Of a DNA stretch of 5,554 bases, positions 1-5,283 are shown piece by piece (the stretch's first letter is position 1; each line of letters opens with the position of its first letter). Both the position numbers and the translations under genes were made by a program. The notes under the pieces are model-generated. The model ran no database searches, was not told where the DNA came from, and saw nothing but the letters and a program-made list of their open reading frames with translations. This DNA comes from an uncultured Bacilli bacterium (lineage in GTDB: Bacteria; Bacillota_I; Bacilli_A; RF39; UBA660), in assembly GCA_948552115.1 (NCBI GenBank), contig CAOWNX010000059.1:1-5554 (forward strand), written 5' to 3'.

Positions 1-1496
1 ACATGAATGTGGATCCAGGGACCATGTCACCCATTCAACATGGAGAAGTATTTGTGACCGCAGATGGTTGTGAAACCGATTTAGATTTAGGTCACTATGA
101 GCGTTTTATTGATGAAGAATTAAATTACACATCAAACATTACCAATGGAAAAATTTATTCCAGTGTCATAGAAAAAGAACGAAGAGGAGATTACTTGGGA
201 GCAACCATCCAAATTGTTCCCCACATATCAAATGAAATTAAAAATAAAATTTATGAAGCAGCTACTACCAGTAATGCGGATATTGTAATTACCGAAATTG
301 GAGGAACGGTTGGAGATATCGAATCTGCCGTGATGATGGAATCATTAAGACAATTTCGTTTAGAACAAGGAAAAGAAAATACATTTTTTGTACATACCAC
401 ACTCATTCCATACTTATTTGGGTCCAATGAATTAAAAACCAAACCAACCCAAAACAGTGTCATCGAATTAAGACGTTTAGGGATTCAACCAGAAATATTA
501 GTAACACGTGCTCCAATTGATTTAGGAAATAACATTAGAAAAAAATTATCTTTATTTGGAAGCATTCCAGAAAAAAATATCATTGAAGCCAAAGATGTAA
601 ATAATATTTATCAAATTCCCATTAACTTTCATAACCAACATATCGAAGAGATTATCTTAGAACAATTTGGACTAGAAGTGAAAAAAAGCAATCTAAAAGA
701 TTGGGAAGAATTACTACATACCACGGAAAATTTAAAAGGAGAAGTAGAAATCGCCTTAGTAGGAAAATATGTAGAATTAGAAGATGCTTATCTCTCTGTC
801 AAAGAAGCACTAAAAGCGTCTGGATATAAATATAAAACAAAAATCAAAATTAATTGGATTGATAGCGAGTTATTAGAAAAAAAAGATTCAAACTTAAAAG
901 AAATATTCAAAACTTCCAAAGGAATCTTAGTTCCAGGTGGCTTTGGTTCTCGTGGAATTGAAGGAAAAATTCTTGCGTGCCAATATGCAAGAGAAAATAA
1001 GATTCCATATTTAGGAATTTGTTTAGGAATGCAAATTGCAGTCATCGAATTTGCAAGACACGTATGCCATATCGAAGACGCTTCTTCCAAAGAATTTGAT
1101 GCCAATTGTCAAAATCCAATCATTGATTTAATGGTTGACCAAAAAGCAATTGTCAATAAAGGAGGAACACTAAGACTCGGAAACTATGAATGTAAAATCA
1201 CCCCAAACACCCTTGCTTATGCCGATTATAAAAGTGAAACCATTTTAGAAAGACATCGTCATCGTTATGAATTTAATAACGAATATAAAAATGTTTTATC
1301 AGAAAAAGGTATCGTTTTTTCTGGAATGAATCCAGAAAGTAACTTAGTAGAAATCATAGAACTTCCAAAAGAAATGCACCCTCATTTTATTGCTTGCCAA
1401 TTTCATCCAGAATTTAAAAGTCGTCCAACCAAATCTCATCCACTCTTTGATTCCTTTATCAAAGCAAGTATCGATTATCAAAAGAATAAGCATTAA
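1..1496 (+). CDS. pyrG: CTP synthase (glutamine-hydrolysing), 5'-truncated by window edge
   Basis: CTP synthase makes CTP from UTP, ATP and glutamine, the last step of de novo pyrimidine nucleotide synthesis, in the cytoplasm. The first visible full codon, ATG at position 3, is not the start: it lies in the conserved motif NVDPGTMSP, about 44 residues into the E. coli enzyme, so the N-terminal P-loop is outside the window. Counting from that Met, the synthetase domain shows ETDLDLGHYERF (Mg/ATP binding) and EIGGTVGDIES. The class I glutamine amidotransferase domain follows, with the oxyanion region PGGFGSRG, nucleophile Cys340 in GICLGMQ, and His468 and Glu470 in FHPEF, so the catalytic triad is complete. 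With the missing start the protein would be about 540 residues, normal for the family. Its stop is followed by a 111-base 3' region before a terminator, and it is not part of the downstream operon. Any nucleotide-responsive control at its 5' end is out of view. Confidence 0.98.
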   Translation, partial: MNVDPGTMSPIQHGEVFVTADGCETDLDLGHYERFIDEELNYTSNITNGKIYSSVIEKERRGDYLGATIQIVPHISNEIKNKIYEAATTSNADIVITEIGGTVGDIESAVMMESLRQFRLEQGKENTFFVHTTLIPYLFGSNELKTKPTQNSVIELRRLGIQPEILVTRAPIDLGNNIRKKLSLFGSIPEKNIIEAKDVNNIYQIPINFHNQHIEEIILEQFGLEVKKSNLKDWEELLHTTENLKGEVEIALVGKYVELEDAYLSVKEALKASGYKYKTKIKINWIDSELLEKKDSNLKEIFKTSKGILVPGGFGSRGIEGKILACQYARENKIPYLGICLGMQIAVIEFARHVCHIEDASSKEFDANCQNPIIDLMVDQKAIVNKGGTLRLGNYECKITPNTLAYADYKSETILERHRHRYEFNNEYKNVLSEKGIVFSGMNPESNLVEIIELPKEMHPHFIACQFHPEFKSRPTKSHPLFDSFIKASIDYQKNKH

Positions 1497-1527
1497 AAAT
1501 GTTTCAAATATCGAATTAATTTTGGCA

Positions 1528-1536
1528 TGTTATAAT
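1528..1536 (+). promoter_or_regulatory. Putative extended -10 promoter (P1) just after pyrG
   Basis: TGTTATAAT is a perfect extended -10 (TG, one base, TATAAT), 31 bases after the pyrG stop. No convincing -35 hexamer lies 16-18 bases upstream, which is common for extended -10 promoters. Transcription would start near 1543 and meet the terminator at 1607-1634, giving an RNA of about 90 bases unless read through. No ORF with a ribosome binding site is visible in that stretch. In such A/T-rich DNA a chance match is possible. Confidence 0.4.
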
Positions 1537-1569
1537 TAGAAGGAAAGAAAAAAGTTTTTATATTAATTC

Positions 1570-1583
1570 TGATAATATTATCA
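1570..1583. promoter_or_regulatory. Perfect 14-bp palindrome resembling a Fur box without its central base
   Basis: TGATAATATTATCA is its own reverse complement over all 14 bases. The Bacillus Fur box is described as a 7-1-7 inverted repeat, TGATAAT-N-ATTATCA, and both 7-base halves are present exactly, but with no spacer base. It sits about 27 bases downstream of the predicted P1 start and about 90 bases upstream of the P2 -10 element. It also covers a weak extended -10-like sequence on the - strand (TG-A-TAATAT). It could be an operator for a Fur-family or other dimeric regulator, or simply an A/T palindrome. The missing central base argues against a standard Fur site. Confidence 0.3.
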
Positions 1584-1606
1584 TACAATAAAATAATTAA
1601 TGTGTT

Positions 1607-1634
1607 AACAAACTCTAAAAAAGTTTGTTTTTTT
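1607..1634 (+). terminator. Rho-independent terminator downstream of pyrG
   Basis: AACAAACT at 1607-1614 pairs perfectly with AGTTTGTT at 1622-1629, closing a 7-base loop. The 3' arm runs directly into a T tract, with T at every position from 1628 to 1634. The stem is only 8 bp and A/T-rich, so it is thermodynamically modest, but hairpin plus T run is the standard arrangement. It would end transcripts from pyrG and from the putative promoter P1, and it separates both from the downstream operon, whose promoter P2 lies beyond it. Confidence 0.7.
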
Positions 1635-1638
1635 CTAG

Positions 1639-1663
1639 AATAAAAAACGAAAGATTTTTTATT
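1639..1663. repeat. A/T-only 9-bp hairpin between terminator and P2
   Basis: AATAAAAAA at 1639-1647 is the reverse complement of TTTTTTATT at 1655-1663, with a 7-base loop CGAAAGA. The stem is entirely A:T, so it is weak. Its right arm shares bases 1657-1663 with the right arm of the 15-bp inverted repeat, so the two structures cannot form together. It lies immediately upstream of the P2 -10 element. It may be a secondary terminator element or chance structure in A/T-rich DNA. Confidence 0.35.
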
Positions 1664-1666
1664 GTA

Positions 1667-1675
1667 TGATATAAT
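1667..1675 (+). promoter_or_regulatory. Extended -10 promoter (P2) of the envelope/ABC operon
   Basis: TGATATAAT is a perfect extended -10 (TG at 1667-1668, TATAAT at 1670-1675), placed after the terminator and 32 bases before the first ATG of the operon. No clear -35 is present at 16-18 bases upstream. Transcription would start near 1682, giving a leader of about 26 bases that holds the AGGAG ribosome binding site at 1697-1701. The right arm of the 15-bp inverted repeat overlaps it, so a protein bound there would block RNA polymerase. Confidence 0.65.
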
Positions 1676-1707
1676 GAAATTACTTTGAAGTGTGAGAGGA
1701 GAATATT

Positions 1708-2382
1708 ATGAAAAACACAAGTAAAGTATTATGGGGATTATTGTTGATTGGTCTTGGAATTATTATCGGTATCAATAGCTTAGGAATTGCTCACATCGAC
1801 ATCTTTTTTGAAGGGTGGTGGACACTATTTATCATCATTCCATGCTTTATCGGATTATTTAATGACGGAGAAAGTAAAGTAGGAAATATCATAGGTTTGT
1901 GTATTGGATGTGCACTATTACTAGCTTGTAGAGACATTATTTCATTTGATATCCTAGCAAAACTATTTGTACCATTCCTACTAATTGCCATTGGACTTTC
2001 ACTAATTTTTCGAAATTGTTGGAAAAAAGTAATCACAGAAAAAATAAATATATCAAAGAAAAACGGAATGGAAACAATTGCTGCAACATTTTCAGAGCAA
2101 AAAGTAGAACCAGATGATAAATTTGAAGGAGTAAACTTAGATGCGGTATTTGGAAGTATCGTTCTAGATTTAACTAGTGCAAAATTAAAAGAAGAAACGG
2201 TCATTACATCGAGTGCCATTTTTGGAGGAATCACAATTATCGTACCCAAAGATGTAACAGTAAAAGTAAAACCTACATCAATCTTTGGAGGAGTAACCAA
2301 TCGAGCATCCAATCAAAAAGATAATAAAAAAACGATATACATTGAAGCATTCTCTTTATTTGGAGGAGTGGATATTAAATGA
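1708..2382 (+). CDS. LiaF-like membrane protein (N-terminal TM domain, C-terminal FGG-motif domain)
   Basis: This 224-residue protein has four hydrophobic segments at about residues 7-27, 36-52, 58-75 and 82-101, a charged linker (about 102-140), and a C-terminal domain. That domain has the pattern of LiaF/'cell wall-active antibiotics response' proteins (DUF2154 type): strand-forming stretches each carrying an FG(G/S) turn at residues 148-150, 172-174, 193-195 and 218-220. In Bacillus, LiaF negatively controls the envelope-stress kinase LiaS. No kinase or response regulator is visible here, so a sensor or modulator role in the envelope is an inference. An even number of helices with a Lys-bearing N-terminus suggests both ends face the cytoplasm. 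The start ATG is supported by AGGAG six bases upstream (1697-1701) and by P2. It is the first gene of the operon and its TGA overlaps the next ATG (ATGA). The last FGG codons also supply the next gene's ribosome binding site. Confidence 0.85.
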   Translation: MKNTSKVLWGLLLIGLGIIIGINSLGIAHIDIFFEGWWTLFIIIPCFIGLFNDGESKVGNIIGLCIGCALLLACRDIISFDILAKLFVPFLLIAIGLSLIFRNCWKKVITEKINISKKNGMETIAATFSEQKVEPDDKFEGVNLDAVFGSIVLDLTSAKLKEETVITSSAIFGGITIIVPKDVTVKVKPTSIFGGVTNRASNQKDNKKTIYIEAFSLFGGVDIK

Positions 2383-3167
2383 ATGGTGCTCAAAAAACAA
2401 TAAAAATTTTAGCCATTGGACTTGCTATCTTTATTATGGTAAGTATCCTACAAGCAATTTTATATGCGTTTAGTTGGATCGGTGGCTTTGGTAGTTCTGG
2501 CAATGAATTTTACAAAAATACCTTTACAGATATTCGAAGCATTGATATCGATGTCAATACTTCAAACCTTTATATAAAAGAAGGCTTAGAGTTTAATGTT
2601 GAAGCGAATCATGTCAGTCAATACTTCAAATCTTATGTAAAAAATGAAACCTTAAAAGTAGAAGAAAACCATCGTTGGTTTGGAGGCGCTGGATCGGGGG
2701 AAATTATTATTACTGTCCCAGCCACTGTTTCCTTGGAAGAGTTAAAAATTGATGCTGGAGCTGGAAGAATAAGCATCGAAGAAATTACTGCGAATCGCCT
2801 AGACCTAGATCAAGGAGCAGGAACTTTAAAAATGACGAATTCTAATTTTAAAGAAGCAGATATCGATGGAGGAGCAGGACTTTTAGAAATCACCTCCTCA
2901 ACACTACGTAATTTAGACTTAGATGCTGGTGTAGGAAAAGTAATACTTGGAGAAAATATCTATGGAAAAAGCAAAATCGATTGTGGCGTAGGAGAAATGA
3001 ATTTTATTTTAAAAAAGAAAGAAGACTATGAAATCAGAATCGATAAAGGAATTGGTTCCATAAAGATTGACGGAAAAGAAATAAAATCAGATCGAATCGG
3101 TAGTGGAAACCACATGTTAGATATTCATGGAGGAATTGGAAGTATTAATATAAATTTTGAAAGTTAG
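2379..3167 (+). CDS. Membrane-anchored DUF4097-type beta-solenoid protein
   Basis: This 262-residue protein starts with a short Lys-containing segment and one hydrophobic helix (about 9-34), with no lipobox, so it is probably anchored with the rest outside the membrane. The body is a repeat of h-D-x-G-h-G followed by a beta strand, starting at residues 124, 143, 162, 181 and 200: five copies spaced exactly 19 residues apart. Looser copies follow at 221 and 249. This matches the right-handed beta-solenoid look of DUF4097 ('putative adhesin') and LiaG-like proteins. No catalytic motif is visible; a structural, sensing or scaffold role at the cell surface is inference. The ATG overlaps the stop of the LiaF-like gene by four bases, and GGAGGAG at 2362-2368 lies ten bases upstream, so the two are translationally coupled. 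Its TAG is followed seven bases later by the ABC ATPase start. The family call is confident, the function is not. Confidence 0.82.
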   Translation: MNGAQKTIKILAIGLAIFIMVSILQAILYAFSWIGGFGSSGNEFYKNTFTDIRSIDIDVNTSNLYIKEGLEFNVEANHVSQYFKSYVKNETLKVEENHRWFGGAGSGEIIITVPATVSLEELKIDAGAGRISIEEITANRLDLDQGAGTLKMTNSNFKEADIDGGAGLLEITSSTLRNLDLDAGVGKVILGENIYGKSKIDCGVGEMNFILKKKEDYEIRIDKGIGSIKIDGKEIKSDRIGSGNHMLDIHGGIGSININFES

Positions 3168-3174
3168 TGAGAAA

Positions 3175-3945
3175 ATGAATATAATAGAAGTCAAAAATTT
3201 AACAAAAAAATATAAAGAAAAAAAAGCGGTAGACGATTTATCTTTTGAAGTAAAAGAAGGTGAAATTTTGGGATTACTCGGACCAAATGGTTCTGGGAAA
3301 TCTACAACAATCAATTGCCTTCTTTCTTTATTAAATTTTGAAAAAGGAGAAATCAAAATTTTAAATCAGTCCATGACTCCCACTTCATATGAAGTAAAAA
3401 AAGAAATTGGAGTCGTATTTCAAGATGTTGCAGTATTTGAAGAATTAAATGTATACGATAATATTAATTTTTTCTGCGGATTATACATAACAGAAAAAGA
3501 AAAAAGAAAAAAATATATTGAAGAAGCAATTCATTTTGTAGGATTAGATAACTATAAAAAATATTATCCCTGTGAGCTCTCTGGAGGACTACTCCGAAGA
3601 CTCAATATTGCTTGTGGAATAGCTCATAAACCAAAAATTATTTTTTTTGATGAACCAACCGTAGCAGTCGACCCACAAAGTAGAAATAACATTTTAGATG
3701 GAATCAAAAAATTGCGTGACAATGGAGCAACAATTATTTACACGACACATTACATGGAAGAAGTAGAAATTCTTTGTGACCGAGTAATCATTTTAGATTC
3801 TGGACGTATTTTAGCAAGTGGAACAACCGATGAACTAAAAACACTTGCCAAGATCGAAGAAAAAGTAACTGTGGAAATCGAAGAGTTAGATTCTGCTTAC
3901 ATCGACGAACTAAAACAGAAGAAAAATAGAATCTGTGACCTATGA
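3175..3945 (+). CDS. ABC-2 type transporter ATP-binding protein, frameshifted near its C-terminus
   Basis: This is the ATPase subunit of an exporter, expected to bind the two permeases encoded downstream at the cytoplasmic membrane face. Numbered from ATG 3175 (256 residues in this frame): Walker A GPNGSGKST 36-44 (Lys42), Q-loop Gln83, signature LSGGL 135-139, Walker B IIFFDE 155-160 with Glu160, D-loop VDPQSR 165-170, H-loop His192. The nucleotide-binding domain is thus complete. Small departures from the usual subfamily sequence are LSGGLLRR (commonly LSGGMKRR), TVAVDP (commonly TVGVDP) and VFQD (commonly VPQD). ATG 3175 is chosen because it gives the normal start MNIIEVKNLTKKY. A TTG at 3157 would extend it six residues but lies inside the previous gene with no well-placed ribosome binding site. 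The frame ends early: residues 251-256 (NRICDL) look aberrant and the family's C-terminal end continues in the +1 frame to 4108. Removing one A from the run at 3922-3926 gives a 310-residue protein. Confidence 0.88.
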   Translation: MNIIEVKNLTKKYKEKKAVDDLSFEVKEGEILGLLGPNGSGKSTTINCLLSLLNFEKGEIKILNQSMTPTSYEVKKEIGVVFQDVAVFEELNVYDNINFFCGLYITEKEKRKKYIEEAIHFVGLDNYKKYYPCELSGGLLRRLNIACGIAHKPKIIFFDEPTVAVDPQSRNNILDGIKKLRDNGATIIYTTHYMEEVEILCDRVIILDSGRILASGTTDELKTLAKIEEKVTVEIEELDSAYIDELKQKKNRICDL

Positions 3946-4108
3946 AAATCAGCTACTTCATATTATTTATAAAAAAGGAAAAAATAATTTATTAGAATTA
4001 ATCGATTACTTAAAAAAAGAAAAAATACTTTACAACAAAATCTTTTCGGAGCGTCCGACCCTAAATGATGTATTCTTAGAACTAACAGGAAAGGATTTAA
4101 GAGACTAA
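3914..4108 (+). pseudogene. Out-of-frame C-terminal part of the ABC ATPase
   Basis: From 3914 to the TAA at 4106-4108 the +1 frame relative to the upstream ATPase is open and encodes the missing end of that protein. It contains ESVTYENQLLHIIYKKG and ends TLNDVFLELTGKDLRD, the typical tail of ABC-2 type ATPases (compare the common ending -DVFLxLTG-RD). It has no ATG and no ribosome binding site of its own, so it is not a separate gene. The smallest repair is loss of one base in the A5 run at 3922-3926, which joins ...ELKQKK to IESVTYEN.... The stop overlaps the permease start by one base (TAATG), the arrangement expected for the intact gene. The lack of decay in this segment points to a recent indel or a sequencing error. 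Confidence 0.85.
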
Positions 4109-5283
4109 TGTTTTTTCATAATTTAAAATATGCATTAAAAGCATTATATAAAAACAAAGCACTCATTTTTTGGACGTTTGCATTTCCAATCATTTTAGGT
4201 ACACTTTTTAAGCTAGCTTTCCAAGACATTGAAAGTAATGAAAAATTAAGTATCATTGAAATTGGAATTGTAACAAATGAGACTTGGAATCAACAAACAT
4301 TATGGCAAGAAACATTCTTAGAATTGAGTAATTCTGAGAAAGACAATCAACTGTTTGAAATCAAATATGGAACTGAACAAGAACTAGCACAATCCTTGGA
4401 GAATGATGAAATATCTGGGTACTTACTTTTCGAAGAAACTCCAAAAATAATTGTCAAAAATAGTGGGATCAACGAAACCATATTCAAACAAGTAACAGAA
4501 GAAATCGCTGAAACTACGACCCTTTATGAAACCATCATCCAAACGGAAATACAAAAACAAACGAATATAGAAGATTTTGGTGAAATGATAAATCGTATTA
4601 CGAGTAAAATTGAAGAAATTCAAAAGAATCCGATAAATATCAAAGATAATTCCTCAAAAAATATGAGCTATACCATGATTGAATACTATACACTCATTGC
4701 CATGACTTGCCTATATGGTGGAATTCTTGGTATGGTTGCAATCAATAAAAATTTAGCCAACATGAGTGCTGTTGGAAAAAGAATATCCATTTCCTCTTCC
4801 AAAAAAGGTACATTACTAGCAAGTAGTATCCTAGCATCTTTCCTCACTCAACTGCTTGGTCTAGCACTATTATTTCTCTATACCATAGTGGTATTAAAAG
4901 TAGATTATGGATCCAAAACATTTTATATTATCCTCCTTGCAATAATTGGATCCTTGGCGGGACTTTCCTTAGGTGTTGCAACCGCTTGTTTATGTAAAGG
5001 GAGCGAAAACACCAAAACAGGAATCATTTTAGCCATTACCATGACAGGATGCTTCTTATCTGGAATGATGGGAATTACAATGAAATATGTCATTGACACC
5101 CACATTCCATTACTCAACCAACTAAATCCTGCCAATAAGATAACCGATGGATTATATTCACTTTATTATTACGACACCATGAATCGCTATACTATGAATT
5201 GCATCAGTTTACTCATTTTTTCAGGTATTTTACTAATACTTTCTACCATCGTATTAAGGAGGCAAAAGTATGACAGTATTTAA
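4108..5283 (+). CDS. ABC-2 type transporter permease (first of two)
   Basis: This is a 391-residue membrane subunit of the exporter. One helix at about 17-38 is followed by a large, mostly hydrophilic region (about 40-188, probably extracytoplasmic, with a helical stretch around 125-175). Five more helices follow at about 191-212, 236-262, 272-295, 303-325 and 362-383. This one-plus-five layout with a big first loop is the usual ABC-2 fold. The segment NPANKITDGLYSLYYYD at 340-356 matches the conserved NP...DxLYxLY region before the last helix. The ATG overlaps the stop of the repaired ATPase frame by one base. The nearest ribosome-binding-like sequence (AAGGA, 4091-4095) is 12 bases away, so expression probably depends on ribosomes ending at 4106-4108. 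With the frameshift they would stop at 3945 instead, about 160 bases short. Cargo is unknown: lipids, peptides and drugs are all possible for this family. Confidence 0.92.
   Translation: MFFHNLKYALKALYKNKALIFWTFAFPIILGTLFKLAFQDIESNEKLSIIEIGIVTNETWNQQTLWQETFLELSNSEKDNQLFEIKYGTEQELAQSLENDEISGYLLFEETPKIIVKNSGINETIFKQVTEEIAETTTLYETIIQTEIQKQTNIEDFGEMINRITSKIEEIQKNPINIKDNSSKNMSYTMIEYYTLIAMTCLYGGILGMVAINKNLANMSAVGKRISISSSKKGTLLASSILASFLTQLLGLALLFLYTIVVLKVDYGSKTFYIILLAIIGSLAGLSLGVATACLCKGSENTKTGIILAITMTGCFLSGMMGITMKYVIDTHIPLLNQLNPANKITDGLYSLYYYDTMNRYTMNCISLLIFSGILLILSTIVLRRQKYDSI
5256..5262 (+). promoter_or_regulatory. Strong ribosome binding site for the second permease
   Basis: AAGGAGG matches the anti-Shine-Dalgarno core perfectly and sits seven bases before ATG 5270, inside the final codons of the first permease. 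It decides the start of the second permease even though that start overlaps the upstream gene by 14 bases in a different frame. It is the strongest such site in the operon. Confidence 0.85.

Larger units (their letters stand above)
1579..1671. repeat. 15-bp perfect inverted repeat flanking the terminator
   Basis: The left arm at 1579-1593 (TATCATACAATAAAA) is the exact reverse complement of the right arm at 1657-1671 (TTTTATTGTATGATA), and the 63 bases between them contain the terminator hairpin. The right arm supplies the TG and the first bases of the P2 extended -10. The left arm overlaps the Fur-like palindrome. As DNA it could be two oppositely oriented sites for one regulator or an inverted copy of promoter sequence. 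As RNA in a read-through transcript the arms could pair and close a stem around the terminator. Confidence 0.6.

Noticed and set aside
251..1105. Open frames on the - strand inside pyrG
   Set aside because: They lie opposite a clearly conserved gene, have no ribosome binding sites or recognisable products, and are explained by its codon bias.
1497..1707. Riboswitch, T-box, tRNA or CRISPR repeats in the gap
   Set aside because: No T-box motif, tRNA-like cloverleaf, known riboswitch core or regularly spaced direct repeats could be seen. The structures present are short A/T-rich inverted repeats and a simple terminator.
1791..2312. 173-codon open frame on the - strand inside the LiaF-like gene
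   Set aside because: The + strand frame has a promoter, ribosome binding site and a recognisable domain. The - strand translation resembles no family I know and lacks a start signal.
2380..2403. TGA read as Trp (mycoplasma code), which would extend the LiaF-like protein
   Set aside because: Reading through 2380-2382 adds only eight residues before TAA at 2401. The ATGA overlap is a standard operon junction, and Trp codons elsewhere are TGG. Reading the TGA at 3943 as Trp also reaches a stop after a few codons without joining the ATPase tail.
3157..3174. TTG at 3157 as the start of the ABC ATPase
   Set aside because: It adds six residues before a normal family start, overlaps the previous gene, and has no ribosome binding site at a workable distance (nearest GGAGG is over 20 bases upstream). 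ATG 3175 fits the family.
3914..4108. The downstream ATPase tail as an independent small gene starting at GTG 3935
   Set aside because: There is no ribosome binding site, and the sequence matches the C-terminal end of the ATPase in exactly the expected place, so a frameshift is the simpler explanation.
4423..5135. Open frames on the - strand inside the first permease
   Set aside because: They are antisense shadows of a well-supported membrane protein, with no ribosome binding sites. Their hydrophobic stretches simply mirror the permease helices.
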